64,000 nucleotides of DNA, taken from positions 1 to 64,000 of the forward strand of contig NZ_AXAJ01000021.1 of the NCBI RefSeq assembly GCF_000472445.1, given 5' to 3'. Under the pieces are notes generated by a model. The model was not told where the DNA came from. It saw only the letters and a list, made by a program, of their open reading frames with translations, and did no database searches. Of this stretch, positions 35,472-45,330 are shown piece by piece (the first letter of the stretch is position 1; the number at the start of each line of letters is the position of its first letter). The position numbers and the translations under genes were made by a program. The DNA is from Burkholderia sp. WSM2230. GTDB lineage: Bacteria > Pseudomonadota > Gammaproteobacteria > Burkholderiales > Burkholderiaceae.

Positions 35472-37037
35472 TCAATGCCGGAAGTGACGCACACCAGTCA
35501 GCACCATCGCAATGTTGTGCTCGTCCGCGGCGCTCACCACTTCGTCGTCGCGCATGGAGCCGCCCGGCTGGATCACGCACGTCGCGCCCGCTGCCACGAC
35601 CACGTCAAGGCCGTCGCGGAACGGGAAGAACGCGTCCGACGCGACCGCCGAACCCGTCAGCGTCAAGCCGGCGTTCTGCGCCTTGATGCTCGCGATGCGC
35701 GCCGAGTCCACGCGGCTCATCTGGCCCGCGCCGACGCCGAGCGTCATGCCGTTGCCGCAGAACACGATGGCGTTCGACTTCACGTACTTCGCCACGCGCC
35801 ATGCGAACAGCAGGTCGTCCATTTCCTTCGGCGTGGGGTGACGCTTGGTGACCACGCGCAGTTCGCGCGGCTGAACATTCTTCGAATCCAGCGATTGAAC
35901 CAGCAGGCCGCCGCCCACACGCTTCAGATCGAATGCGTTATGGCCTTCGCCCAGCGCAATTTCCAGGAGACGCACATTCTGCTTCGCCGCGAACACCTGG
36001 CGCGCTTCTGCGCTGAACGACGGCGCGATCAGCACCTCGACGAACTGCTTGGCCACGGCTTGCGCCGCTGCTTCGTCCACTTCGCGATTGAAGGCGATGA
36101 TGCCGCCGAACGCCGAGGTCGGGTCGGTCTGGAACGCCTTCGAATACGCTTCGTTCGCGTCCGCGCCGACCGCCACGCCGCAGGGATTGGCGTGCTTGAC
36201 AATCACGCAGGCCGGCACGTCGAAGGTCTTCACACATTCCCACGCAGCGTCGGAATCCGCGATGTTGTTGTACGACAGTTCCTTACCCTGCAGCTGGTTG
36301 TAGTTCGCCAGCGCGCCGGCCGGCACCGACAGATCGCGGTAGAACGCCGCGCTTTGATGCGGGTTTTCGCCGTAACGCAGGTCCTGCACCTTGTCGAAGG
36401 CCAGGTTGAACGTAGCCGGATACGTGTTGCGCGACGCGTGCTGTAGCTCGTCGGTAAGGCTCGTCAGATAGTTCGTAATCGCGCCGTCGTACTGCGCCGT
36501 ATGCGCGAAAACCTTGGTCGCGAGACGGAAGTTGGTCTTGTACGACACGCTGTTGTTGCTCGCGCGCATTTCCTCGAGCACGACCGCGTAGTCGGCCGGG
36601 TCGACCACCACCGTCACGTCGCGATGATTCTTCGCGGCCGAGCGCAGCATGGTGGGGCCGCCAATGTCGATGTTCTCGATCGCGTCTTCAAGCGAGCACT
36701 CTTCTTTCGACACCGTCTGCACGAACGGGTACAGGTTCACGACCAGCAGGTCGATGGTCGGAATGTCGTGCTTTTCGAGCGCGGCCATGTGTTCCGGCAG
36801 ATCGCGGCGCGCCAGAATGCCGCCGTGCACCTTCGGATGCAGCGTTTTCACGCGCCCGTCCAGCATTTCCGGGAAGCCCGTGTAGTCGGCGACTTCGGTG
36901 ACGGAGAGGCCCGCGTCCGCGAGCAGTTTCGCAGTGCCGCCGGTCGACAGGATCTTGACGCCGAGGTCCGACAGCGACCTGGCGAAGTCGACGATGCCGG
37001 ACTTGTCGGAAACGGAGATGAGCGCTTGCTTGATCAT
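35472..37037 (-). CDS. purH: Bifunctional AICAR transformylase/IMP cyclohydrolase
   Basis: 521 residues, normal length. Performs the last two steps of IMP synthesis. The N-terminal cyclohydrolase domain begins IKQALISVSDKSGIVDFA and includes STGGTAKLL. The C-terminal transformylase carries the KHANPCGVAVG segment and AFGGIIAFN, with the catalytic Lys-His in the former. 55 bp downstream of fis, third gene of dusB-fis-purH. Confidence 0.97.
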   Translation of the reverse strand: MIKQALISVSDKSGIVDFARSLSDLGVKILSTGGTAKLLADAGLSVTEVADYTGFPEMLDGRVKTLHPKVHGGILARRDLPEHMAALEKHDIPTIDLLVVNLYPFVQTVSKEECSLEDAIENIDIGGPTMLRSAAKNHRDVTVVVDPADYAVVLEEMRASNNSVSYKTNFRLATKVFAHTAQYDGAITNYLTSLTDELQHASRNTYPATFNLAFDKVQDLRYGENPHQSAAFYRDLSVPAGALANYNQLQGKELSYNNIADSDAAWECVKTFDVPACVIVKHANPCGVAVGADANEAYSKAFQTDPTSAFGGIIAFNREVDEAAAQAVAKQFVEVLIAPSFSAEARQVFAAKQNVRLLEIALGEGHNAFDLKRVGGGLLVQSLDSKNVQPRELRVVTKRHPTPKEMDDLLFAWRVAKYVKSNAIVFCGNGMTLGVGAGQMSRVDSARIASIKAQNAGLTLTGSAVASDAFFPFRDGLDVVVAAGATCVIQPGGSMRDDEVVSAADEHNIAMVLTGVRHFRH

Positions 37038-37092
37038 GATGAAGACGAAAAGCCGAAGGGAAACGTGGCAGGGCGCGAGAAAACTACCTGCG

Positions 37093-37326
37093 CTACAACA
37101 GACCGTGCTGTTGCAGCTTCTTGCGCAGCGTATTGCGGTTGATGCCGAGATACTCGGCGGCCAGCGACTGATTGCCGCCGGCCTGCTCGAGCACCACTTC
37201 GAGCAGGGGTTTTTCCACGCACGAGATCACCATGTCATAGACGTCGTGCGGATTCGAGCCGTCGAGGTCCTGGAAGTACATGCCCAGGCTGTCGCGGACA
37301 GATTGTTCGATATTGTTCTTGCTCAT
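37093..37326 (-). CDS. fis: Fis family DNA-binding protein
   Basis: 77 residues, shorter than E. coli Fis (98) as usual in betaproteobacteria. The C-terminal helix-turn-helix is GGNQSLAAEYLGINRNTLRK. The ATG at 37326 overlaps the dusB stop by four bases (ATGA), so translation is coupled. A nucleoid protein and global regulator. The pair dusB-fis is the conserved arrangement and purH follows. Confidence 0.95.
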   Translation of the reverse strand: MSKNNIEQSVRDSLGMYFQDLDGSNPHDVYDMVISCVEKPLLEVVLEQAGGNQSLAAEYLGINRNTLRKKLQQHGLL

Positions 37327-38399
37327 GCTGCTAGTCGGTCGGTGTGGTCCTCGCCGCTCGTGCCCGATGCGGGGTTGCCAACTGTTTCGTCGACGTAGAC
37401 GAGGCGCTCGGAGATCGCCTTCTGTGCGTCGAAAAATTCGTTGACGGCGAGGAGTTGTTCGCGCGTGGTGTCGAGCGTATTCATGCGATGCCGGAACACG
37501 TTGGCGCCAGAAAGGCCGCGAGTGTACCAGCCGATGTGCTTGCGCGCAGTGCGAACGCCGGTAAATTCCCCGTAAAACGCGTAGTGATCTTCCAGGTGCT
37601 CGTTCATGACCTGCTGGATTTCGTCGATGCGCGGCGGCGGCAGCAGCTCGCCGGTTTGCAGGAAGTGCTCGATCTCGCGGAAGAGCCACGGGCGCCCCTG
37701 CGCCGCGCGACCGATCATGATGGCGTCCGCACCGGTCGCGGCCAGCACGTGGCGCGCCTTTTCCGGCGACGTTATGTCGCCGTTGGCCACCACCGGAATA
37801 CGCACGGCGGCCTTAACGGCGGCGATGGTCTCGTATTCGGCGTCGCCGTGATACAGGTCGGCGCGCGTACGGCCATGCACCGTCAGCATGGAAATGCCGG
37901 CGGCTTCCGCGAGCCGCGCGACGTTCAGCGCGTTCTTGTTCTCGCGATTCCAGCCGGTGCGGATTTTCAGCGTGACAGGCACGGCGTCCGGACCGACGCC
38001 CACCGCGCCCACCACCGCCTCGACGATGCGCTGCACGAGCGGCTCGTTCTGCAACAGGGCGGAGCCGGCCGCCACGTTGCACACCTTCTTGGCCGGGCAG
38101 CCCATATTGATGTCGATGATCTGTGCGCCGTTCGCCACGTTGTAGCGGGCGGCTTCGGCCATCATCGCGGGATCGGCGCCGGCGATCTGTACGGCAATCG
38201 GCTCGACTTCGCCCGCGTGGTTCGCGCGGCGCATGGTTTTCTCGCTCTTCCACAGCTGCGCATTCGACGCGACCATTTCCGACACGGCATAGCCTGCGCC
38301 GAGCCGTTTGCAAAGCTGCCGGAACGGACGGTCGGTCACGCCGGCCATGGGCGCGACGAACAGGTTATTGCGCAGATTGTGCGAGCCGATGGTAGGCAT
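37323..38399 (-). CDS. dusB: tRNA-dihydrouridine synthase DusB
   Basis: 358 residues. An FMN enzyme reducing uridine in tRNA. LFVAPMAGVTDRPFR opens the TIM barrel, the catalytic cysteine lies in NMGCPAKKVCNVAAGSAL, and the FMN phosphate loop in NGDITSPE and MIGRAAQGRPWLF. The C-terminal helical tRNA-binding domain follows. The last ~25 residues are Ser/Gly/Glu-rich. Head of dusB-fis-purH. Confidence 0.96.
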   Translation of the reverse strand: MPTIGSHNLRNNLFVAPMAGVTDRPFRQLCKRLGAGYAVSEMVASNAQLWKSEKTMRRANHAGEVEPIAVQIAGADPAMMAEAARYNVANGAQIIDINMGCPAKKVCNVAAGSALLQNEPLVQRIVEAVVGAVGVGPDAVPVTLKIRTGWNRENKNALNVARLAEAAGISMLTVHGRTRADLYHGDAEYETIAAVKAAVRIPVVANGDITSPEKARHVLAATGADAIMIGRAAQGRPWLFREIEHFLQTGELLPPPRIDEIQQVMNEHLEDHYAFYGEFTGVRTARKHIGWYTRGLSGANVFRHRMNTLDTTREQLLAVNEFFDAQKAISERLVYVDETVGNPASGTSGEDHTDRLAA

Positions 38400-38677
38400 G
38401 ACGTACGTGGACGCGCGCGGCGCCGATCACCGAAAGTGTCAATCGGAGCGTTCGCGAAATGCGAGGGAAAACCGCTATTTTAGCGTTAACGGATGGCCCG
38501 CACTTCAGTGGCGGGCGTTGTAAGTCGTTAAATCGCCTATGAAAGTGGTCGGCGTCATAGAGGGCGGCGACTCGCGGGGCGGGTCCCGGTCTGGCTGGAA
38601 ATGCTGATCCGGCGGCTGTTTTTACTGCGGCTGATGTGGACGCCGTGCCGGGCGCGCCACAACAAAGCGTGCCGTGC

Positions 38678-40108
38678 CTAGCGGCGCTGGCCGAACATCA
38701 TCTGCCGCGCCAGCGCGGTTTTAACCGGCGGCGCGAATTCCAGCGCAGTCAGCGCAAGGCCGCGCAAGATCGCGAGCGGTGCGAAGTCGATGGTGAAGAG
38801 GCGCGCCAGCGTGTCGGTGGCGCCGATCGTCATGCGCCGGTCGAGTGCGCGGCGCTGCGCGAAGGTGGCCAGCGCGAGCGGCGTCGGGCCTTCCGCCGAC
38901 AAAGCATCGACGAGCGCGTGCGCGTCGCGCAAGCCGAGATTGAGGCCTTGGCCCGCGACCGGATGCAGCGTCTGCGCCGCATTGCCGATGGCGACGACGC
39001 GGCCCCTCACCAGCGTATCGACCGCGTTGAGTCCCAGCGGGAACGACGCGCGTCCCTTGATCTGCGTGAAGCGTCCCATGCGAGTGCCGAACGCAGTGCC
39101 GAGTTCGCGCAGGAATGCGTCGTCGGGGAGTTGCGCGCGGCGCGCGGCTTCGTCCGGCGCGCAGCACCAGACAAGCGCGTAGTCGGCGCCGCGCACGCCG
39201 CCCATCGGCAGCAAGGCAATCGGACCTTTCGGCGTGAAGCGTTCCCACGCGACGTGCGATTGCGGCGCCGACACGCTGACCGTGCCGACGAGCGCCGTCT
39301 GGCCGTAGTCGCGCGTGCCGGTTTTTGCGCGGCGCGCGGTGCGCTGCCCGTCGGCATGGTTTGCTGGTTGGCTACGCGGATGCTGGATGGCGTCGCGTTC
39401 GGCAGTTCGAGCGTTTGCGGCCTCGCGTTCAGCGGATTCGGCGCTCGCGGCAGCGGGGTTATCCGCGGCTTGGGCGGCGGCAAAACCGGTCGCCGCTGCG
39501 TTGTCGCCACCGCTTTTTGCGCCATGCCGATCACGGTGTCTGTCACCCTTCTGATCGCCGAACAACCCACCTTCGGCATTCACCAGAATGCGCGTGCGCA
39601 GCCGGCGCGTAACGCCCGCCGTTTCGATCGGCAGCGTCACGCCGTCTTCTTCCTGGACCGGCGACCCGGCGGAGGTCGAACGGAACCAGTGGACGGGCGT
39701 TGCGCGCACCGCTTCGGCGAGACCGTGCACGATGGAGCCATAGCGCAGCACGTAACCGAGCGCCGGCAGGCCGTGCTCGCCGTGGTCGATCAGCGTGCGG
39801 CCGAAATGTCCGCGCTGCGACACGTGAATGCGCTGGATGGCGGTGGCGTCGGCGGGCCAGCGCAGCGGTTCGAGGATCATGCGGCTGCCGTGCGACACGG
39901 CAATCGCGCGCGGATCCGCAATCGAATCCTCGGGTTCGCGGGCGTCGATCAGCGCGATTTTCAGCTCGCGCGTGACGCTGCGCCGCGCGAGCCAACCGGC
40001 AAGCGCGAGCCCGACCGGCCCGGCGCCGACGATCGTCACGTCGAAATCGAAGGTCTGCTCGAGCGCGCGCGGCTTCAGGATGACCGTCGACGGGGAAACA
40101 TCGTTCAT
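38678..40108 (-). CDS. UbiH/VisC-type FAD monooxygenase with long insert
   Basis: 476 residues, longer than the usual ~390-410. GAGPVGLALAG (28-38) is the FAD Rossmann loop, followed by DPRAIAVSHGSR and the late FAD motif GRVVAIGNAAQTLHPVAGQGLNLGL-like block (positions about 385-410). Members hydroxylate the ubiquinone ring. Between about 186 and 266 sits a low-complexity Ala/Arg/Asp/Asn-rich insert, just before DYGQTALVGTV, which family members normally reach directly. It lies next to pepP, the E. coli pepP-ubiH arrangement. UbiH, UbiF or UbiI cannot be separated by eye. Confidence 0.85.
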   Translation of the reverse strand: MNDVSPSTVILKPRALEQTFDFDVTIVGAGPVGLALAGWLARRSVTRELKIALIDAREPEDSIADPRAIAVSHGSRMILEPLRWPADATAIQRIHVSQRGHFGRTLIDHGEHGLPALGYVLRYGSIVHGLAEAVRATPVHWFRSTSAGSPVQEEDGVTLPIETAGVTRRLRTRILVNAEGGLFGDQKGDRHRDRHGAKSGGDNAAATGFAAAQAADNPAAASAESAEREAANARTAERDAIQHPRSQPANHADGQRTARRAKTGTRDYGQTALVGTVSVSAPQSHVAWERFTPKGPIALLPMGGVRGADYALVWCCAPDEAARRAQLPDDAFLRELGTAFGTRMGRFTQIKGRASFPLGLNAVDTLVRGRVVAIGNAAQTLHPVAGQGLNLGLRDAHALVDALSAEGPTPLALATFAQRRALDRRMTIGATDTLARLFTIDFAPLAILRGLALTALEFAPPVKTALARQMMFGQRR

Positions 40109-40114
40109 TGCGGG

Positions 40115-41521
40115 TTACTTCCTTGTTTCATGAGCCGCGCGGGCTTCCTGCATCAGCGCTTCGATTTCGCCGGCGGCCACCGGCACGTCGCGCGTGATCA
40201 GCTCGCAGCCCGTTGGCGTGACGATCGCGTCGTCCTCGATGCGGATGCCGATGTTCCAGTAGCGCTCGGGCACGCCCTCGGCCGGCCGGATGTACAGACC
40301 CGGCTCGATGGTGAGCGTCATCGAAGCCTGCAGCGTGCGCCACGGCAGCACGCCGGCTTCGTCGCGCGGCGCGCTGCGCTCGCGGTAGTCGCCCACATCG
40401 TGCACGTCCATGCCGAGCCAATGGCCGGTGCGGTGCATATAGAAGGGCGCGTAGGCGCGCTCGGCGATCACGTCGTCGACAGAAGCCAACTTCGTCCGGT
40501 CGATGATGCCGGTGTCGAGCAAGCCTTGCGACAGCACACGCACGGCGGCCTGATGCGGGTCATCGAAGGTGACCCCGGCGCGCGTCGCGGCGACGGCTGC
40601 CTGTTGCGCAGCCAGCACGATCTCGTAGAGTTCGCGCTGCGCCGCCGTAAAGCGGCCGCTCGCCGGAAAGGTGCGGGTGATGTCGGACGCGTAGCCGTCC
40701 AGTTCGCATGCCGCGTCTATCAGGATCAGGTCGCCTTCCTGCGCAATCGCGTTGCCGGCCGGGTAGTGCAGCACGCACGCGTTCGCGCCCGCCGCGACGA
40801 TCGAGGTGTAGGCGGGCGCCTGCGCGCCGAATTTACGGAACGTGTAGAGCAGCTCCGCTTCGAGCTCGTACTCGCGCACGCCGGGGCGGCACGCGGCCAT
40901 CGCCCGGCGGTGCGCCTGCGCCGAAATCTGCCCGGCGCGGCGCATGATGGCGAGTTCGTGGTCGTCCTTGATGAGCCGCATGTCGTCGAGCAAGGGCACC
41001 AGATCGCGCGCGGCCGTGGGCGCCGCGACGCCGCTGCGGCCCTGCATGCGCACGGCCTCGAGCCAGCCGCGCACCTGGCCGTCGAGCTTTTCCGACGCGC
41101 CTAGCGCGTAGTGCAGCGACGGCTTGTCAGCGAGGATTTGAGGCAGTTGCGCGTCGATTTCGCCGAATGGGAAAGCGGCGTCGAATCCAAAGGCAACGCG
41201 CGCGCCGTCCGGCCCAAAGCGGAAGCCTTCCCAGATCTCGCGTTCGACGTTTTTCTCGCGGCAGAACAGGATAGACGCGGGTTGGCCGGGCGCCGCGCTG
41301 GCGTCGAGCACGAGCAGCGCCTCCGGTTCCGTGAAGCCGGTCAGATAGTAGAAGTAGCTGTCGTGCCGGTACGGATAATCGGCGTCCCGGTTGCGCAGCG
41401 CTTCGGGCGCGGTCGGCACGATGGCGACGCCGCCGCCCGCTGCGCGCAGCGCGGCGAGTACGCGCTCGCGGCGCGTGCGGTAGACGTCGATGGCGATGGT
41501 GGGTTCGGTCGGCTGGTTCAT
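40115..41521 (-). CDS. pepP: Xaa-Pro aminopeptidase (PepP)
   Basis: 468 residues from ATG 41521; the longer frame is a GC artefact. Removes N-terminal residues before proline. The creatinase-like N-terminal domain contains DADYPYRHDSYFYYLTGF. The dinuclear metal ligands lie in DAACELDGYASDITRTFP (two Asp), TGHWLGMDVHD (His) and LTIEPGLY plus IRIEDD (two Glu). 6 bp before the UbiH-type gene, so probably cotranscribed. Confidence 0.95.
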   Translation of the reverse strand: MNQPTEPTIAIDVYRTRRERVLAALRAAGGGVAIVPTAPEALRNRDADYPYRHDSYFYYLTGFTEPEALLVLDASAAPGQPASILFCREKNVEREIWEGFRFGPDGARVAFGFDAAFPFGEIDAQLPQILADKPSLHYALGASEKLDGQVRGWLEAVRMQGRSGVAAPTAARDLVPLLDDMRLIKDDHELAIMRRAGQISAQAHRRAMAACRPGVREYELEAELLYTFRKFGAQAPAYTSIVAAGANACVLHYPAGNAIAQEGDLILIDAACELDGYASDITRTFPASGRFTAAQRELYEIVLAAQQAAVAATRAGVTFDDPHQAAVRVLSQGLLDTGIIDRTKLASVDDVIAERAYAPFYMHRTGHWLGMDVHDVGDYRERSAPRDEAGVLPWRTLQASMTLTIEPGLYIRPAEGVPERYWNIGIRIEDDAIVTPTGCELITRDVPVAAGEIEALMQEARAAHETRK

Positions 41522-41819
41522 CGTGCGATTGTAGCGCCCAATGCAGGGACGGATTTTGCGCAGGCACGCAGCGGTGGGCGTTCGCGCACCGTGGGGGCGC
41601 TCGCTCCGCCCGGCTGACCGCCGCCACAGGCGTTGACCGTGGTCTCGCGCCCGCCGCCTCCGCCGCCCTTGGCCGTTCGGACGGCTAGACGGCGCCCGCG
41701 TCGCGCGGCAATGTTGCAATCCATCCACAGCGGCTGCGCGCGCGGCTCGCGAAGAACGCGCGCGGCGTTCGCGCACGCCGCCAAGCACTTATACTTTCGC
41801 CGGATTCAGAAAAAGGCAG

Positions 41820-42440
41820 ATGGCAATGATGAAACTCATCGGTTCGCTCGCCAGCCCGTTCGTGCGCAAGGCGCGCATCGTGCTGGCCGACAAGAAGATC
41901 GACTACGAGCTGGTGCCCGAGAACGTCTGGGCGCCGGATACCCGCATCCACACCTTCAATCCGCTGGGCAAGGTGCCATGCCTCGTGATGGAAGACGGCG
42001 AAGCGGTGTTCGACTCGCGCGTGATCTGCGAGTACGTGGACACGCTGTCGCCGGTCGGCAAGCTGATCCCGCAATCGGGGCGCGAGCGCATCGAGGTGCG
42101 ATGCTGGGAAGCGCTCGCCGACGGCCTGCTCGACGCCGCCGTGCTGATTCGCCTGGAAAGCACGCAGCGCGCGCCGGAGCAGCGCGTCGACGCATGGGTG
42201 GCGCGCCAGCAGCGCAAGATCGACGAAGCGCTGGTCGCCATGTCGCAAGGCCTCGCTGGCAAGCCGTGGTGCGCGGGCAATCACTACACGCTCGCTGACA
42301 TTGCGGTGGGCTGCGCGCTGGGTTATCTGGATTTCCGCATGCCGGAGTTGAATTGGCGCGATTCGCATCCGAATCTCGATAAGCATTTTCAGAAGCTTTC
42401 TCTGCGCCAGTCGTTTATTGATACTGTGCCGGTTGGCTGA
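41820..42440 (+). CDS. Glutathione S-transferase family protein
   Basis: 206 residues. The N-terminal thioredoxin-like domain begins MKLIGSLASPFVRKARIVLA, with the serine and the cis-Pro segment GKVPCLVMEDGEAVFDSRVI (Ser contacts glutathione). The C-terminal helical domain has YTLADIAVGCALGYLD. Resembles YibF-type bacterial GSTs; the substrate is unknown. ATGs at 41820, 41826 and 41829 are all possible. The 298 bp between pepP and this gene hold both promoters and no gene. Confidence 0.88.
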   Translation: MAMMKLIGSLASPFVRKARIVLADKKIDYELVPENVWAPDTRIHTFNPLGKVPCLVMEDGEAVFDSRVICEYVDTLSPVGKLIPQSGRERIEVRCWEALADGLLDAAVLIRLESTQRAPEQRVDAWVARQQRKIDEALVAMSQGLAGKPWCAGNHYTLADIAVGCALGYLDFRMPELNWRDSHPNLDKHFQKLSLRQSFIDTVPVG

Positions 42441-42535
42441 ACGGCCAAAATCCAGTCTGCTAACGGATACGTCAAGTTTGCAAAATTGCGTTAATCGTAC
42501 TTTCAAAGTCATGATTTAAAGCTTTCAGATGTGGT

Positions 42536-42568
42536 AAAAAAGCGCCTCCCGCCAGGCGCTTTTTTTTC
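42536..42568 (+). terminator. Terminator of the GST gene
   Basis: AAAAAAGCGCCT (42536-42547) pairs with AGGCGCTTTTTT (42554-42565), then more T. Confidence 0.9.
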
Positions 42569-42698
42569 GTCTGCCGCGTGGGGCAATGGTTATGCAGTCA
42601 ACATATCCGGCGCGACTCACCGTCGAATGCGGCCATTGCGAATGGGCGGCGAGTTGATCGCGCCGTCGAACGAATAACACCACAAAGAGACTTTCACG

Positions 42699-43457
42699 AT
42701 GAAACCGTATCGCTTTGTTATTGCTGCGTCCGCCTTCTCGCTATTTGCCGCGTGCTCCACTGTCAGCAGCCTCGATCCGTCCGCGCTGGTGCAGTCGGGC
42801 CAACTGGCCACGCAGGCCGCCACGCTTTCCGACACGGACGTCCGAGCGCTCAGCGACAAGTCATGCGCGCAGCTCGACAAGGAAAACACCATCGCGCCCG
42901 CCAACAGCAAGTATCAGAAGCGCCTGAACAAGATTGCCGCGCAACTGGGCGACAACATCAACGGCACGCCAGTGAATTACAAGGTCTACATGACCAAAGA
43001 CGTGAATGCGTGGGCCATGGCCAACGGCTGCGTGCGCGTCTACAGCGGCCTGATGGACATGATGAACGACAACGAAGTGCGCGGCGTGGTCGGCCATGAA
43101 ATGGGCCACGTGGCGCTCGGCCACACGAAGAAGGCGATGCAGGTGGCGTACGCGACCTCGGCGGTGCGTTCGGTGGCGTCTTCGGCGGGCGGCATTGCCG
43201 GGGCGCTGTCCGGTTCGCAACTGGGCGAATTTTCCGAAAAGCTGATTAACGCGCAATTCTCGCAAACGCAGGAAAGCGCAGCCGACGATTATTCGTTCGA
43301 TTTGCAGAAAAAGAAAAATCTGGACCCGTCGGGCCTCGTCACGGCGTTTAACAAACTCGCGCAAATGGATGGCGGTAAATCGAGTATGTTGAGTTCGCAT
43401 CCGGCATCGCCGGCACGCGCGCAGCATATTCAGCAACGTATCGCGTCGAATCAGTAA
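42699..43457 (+). CDS. M48-family metallopeptidase lipoprotein (LoiP/YggG-like)
   Basis: 252 residues. A lipoprotein signal ends at the lipobox LFAAC with C19, so it is anchored to a periplasm-facing membrane. The zinc site HEMGH is at 133-137 and the third ligand lies in the QESAADDYSF segment. Resembles E. coli LoiP, an outer-membrane protease in envelope stress, though substrate identity is inferred. Monocistronic, between two terminators. Confidence 0.9.
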   Translation: MKPYRFVIAASAFSLFAACSTVSSLDPSALVQSGQLATQAATLSDTDVRALSDKSCAQLDKENTIAPANSKYQKRLNKIAAQLGDNINGTPVNYKVYMTKDVNAWAMANGCVRVYSGLMDMMNDNEVRGVVGHEMGHVALGHTKKAMQVAYATSAVRSVASSAGGIAGALSGSQLGEFSEKLINAQFSQTQESAADDYSFDLQKKKNLDPSGLVTAFNKLAQMDGGKSSMLSSHPASPARAQHIQQRIASNQ

Positions 43458-43474
43458 TGCGTGTCTGAATGTTC

Positions 43475-43514
43475 AACGCGCGCTGTCGGTAATTGCCGCA
43501 GCGCGCGTTTTTTA
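43475..43514. terminator. Terminator between the M48 gene and lnt
   Basis: AACGCGCGCTG (43475-43485) and CAGCGCGCGTT (43499-43509), 11 bp perfect, then TTTTATT on the plus strand. Confidence 0.85.
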
Positions 43515-43532
43515 TTGAAGTCTTCGCACTGA

Positions 43533-45260
43533 TTATTCAACGCCGTTTGCCGCGTTGCCGTTTTTGCGACGCGCAATGCCGGGCCCGAATGCAAAACCGA
43601 ATGCCAGCAGCAACAGGGAAACGGCGAGCACGGTGTTATTGCCGCTCGTCACATAAGGCGTGCGGCCGGCTGTGCCTTGCACGGTGACGTCGAGCGAGCC
43701 GATGGTGTAGGGCGTGAGCTTGCCGAGCACTTTGCCGTTGGCGTCGATTGCCGCCGTCATGCCGGTGTTCGTCGCGCGCAGCATCGGGCGGCCGGTTTCC
43801 AGCGAGCGCATGCGTGCAATCTGCAGATGCTGGTCGAGCGCGATGGTGTCGCCGAACCACGCGAGATTCGTCGAGTTGATCAGCACGCCCGCCGGCGTAT
43901 CGCTTTCGCGGACGGTCCGGGCAATCTCTTCGCCGAAAATGTCTTCGTAGCAGATGTCGACCGCGACCGGCTGGTTATGCACGACGAACGGCTTCTGCAC
44001 TGGGCCGCCGCGCGCGAAATCGCCGAGCGGAATGTTCATCAGGTTCACGAACCAGCGAAAGCCCCACGGCACGAATTCGCCAAACGGCACGAGGTGATGC
44101 TTGTCGTAGCGGTACACGTCGCGTGTGCCCGGCGTGACGCCGAACAGACTGTTGGTGTAGTCGACCACGCGGCCTTCGGGCGTCACCGAGCCGCCAATGG
44201 CGCCAAACAGGATCGCGCTGCCCGTCGAGTCCGCAAAGTTGCGCACGGCGGCCGCGAACGGCACCGGCAACTGCTGCGCGAGCACCGGAATGGCGGTCTC
44301 CGGCGTGACGATCAGGTCGGCGGGCTTCGACGTTATCATCTGCTGATACTGGTCGATGGCGGCGCGCACGCCCGCTTCCTCGAACTTCATGTCCTGCTTG
44401 ACGTCGCCTTGCAGCAGACGCACGGCGAGCGGCGCGTTCGCCGGGACCGTCCAGCTCGCCAGCGGCAGCAGCAGGCCCGCCGCGATCAAGGCGAGGGCGA
44501 TGCCGCCCGGCAGCGCAACTTGCGCAGCATGGCCGCGCGCACGGCCGCCGTCCGGCGCAGTGTCGACCGATTCGCGGCAACCGCGCAGCGCCGGCACGAG
44601 CGGCAGCAGCGCCTCTACGATCAGCGCGGCCGCTAGCGCCAGCACCCAGCCGACGCCGTAAACGCCGGCGAGCGGTGCAAACCCGGCGAACGGGCCGTCC
44701 ACTTGCGCGTAGCCGCTCGCGAGCCACGGAAAGCCAGTGAACACCGTGCCGCGCAGCCATTCGCCGATAGCCCACGCGCTCGCGAACGCGAGGGCCCCGT
44801 GCCACGTCGGCGAAAACGGCATGTCGACCGCGGACTTGCCGTTGCGCGCGTGACCGGCGCAAAAGGACCAGACGCCGGCAGCCAAAGCGGGATACAGCGC
44901 GAGATACAACGAAAACAGCACGAGCGCGGTCGCGGCGAGCGGCGCGGGCATGCCGCCGTAGTCGTGCATGCTCACGTAGAGCCACCACACGCCGGTCACG
45001 AAGTTGCCGAAGCCGAACGCGCCGCCCGTGAGCGCCGCGCTTTTCCAGCCGGTGGTGCGCGTGAGCCAGGCGAACAGGAAGACGAAGATGGCCAGTTCGA
45101 GCCAGCCGCCGTGCGGAGTGGGCGCGAACGACAAGGTGTTGGCCGCGCCGGCCGCCAGCGCGACGGGATAATGCCAGCGAGGCAGCGTGCGCGCGCGCGT
45201 GACTTGCGCGGCGGCCGCGCTCACGCCGCGGCGCGAAGAGGAAGTAATCGGGTCGGCCAT
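43533..45260 (-). CDS. lnt: Apolipoprotein N-acyltransferase (Lnt)
   Basis: 575 residues from ATG 45260, somewhat longer than E. coli Lnt (512). Adds the third acyl chain to lipoproteins at the periplasmic face of the inner membrane. About six N-terminal membrane helices precede a nitrilase domain whose Glu-Lys-Cys triad is E321 (TPETAIP), K387 (YDKHHLVPFGE) and C437 (VDICYEDIF). A Gly/Arg-rich loop (CRESVDTAPDGGRARGHA) and a C-terminal helix complete it. Last gene of miaB-phoH-ybeY-chaC-corC-lnt. Confidence 0.96.
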   Translation of the reverse strand: MADPITSSSRRGVSAAAAQVTRARTLPRWHYPVALAAGAANTLSFAPTPHGGWLELAIFVFLFAWLTRTTGWKSAALTGGAFGFGNFVTGVWWLYVSMHDYGGMPAPLAATALVLFSLYLALYPALAAGVWSFCAGHARNGKSAVDMPFSPTWHGALAFASAWAIGEWLRGTVFTGFPWLASGYAQVDGPFAGFAPLAGVYGVGWVLALAAALIVEALLPLVPALRGCRESVDTAPDGGRARGHAAQVALPGGIALALIAAGLLLPLASWTVPANAPLAVRLLQGDVKQDMKFEEAGVRAAIDQYQQMITSKPADLIVTPETAIPVLAQQLPVPFAAAVRNFADSTGSAILFGAIGGSVTPEGRVVDYTNSLFGVTPGTRDVYRYDKHHLVPFGEFVPWGFRWFVNLMNIPLGDFARGGPVQKPFVVHNQPVAVDICYEDIFGEEIARTVRESDTPAGVLINSTNLAWFGDTIALDQHLQIARMRSLETGRPMLRATNTGMTAAIDANGKVLGKLTPYTIGSLDVTVQGTAGRTPYVTSGNNTVLAVSLLLLAFGFAFGPGIARRKNGNAANGVE

Positions 45261-45330
45261 TATTGCGTGGTCGGCGTGAGAAGTGGCGGGTTGGGAAGAC
45301 TTGGGCAAGAGCCCTGCGGTGGCATGACGC

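Noticed and set aside
38636..41104. 822-codon open frame on the plus strand
   Set aside because: Antisense to the UbiH-type gene and pepP, both of which have clear motifs on the other strand.
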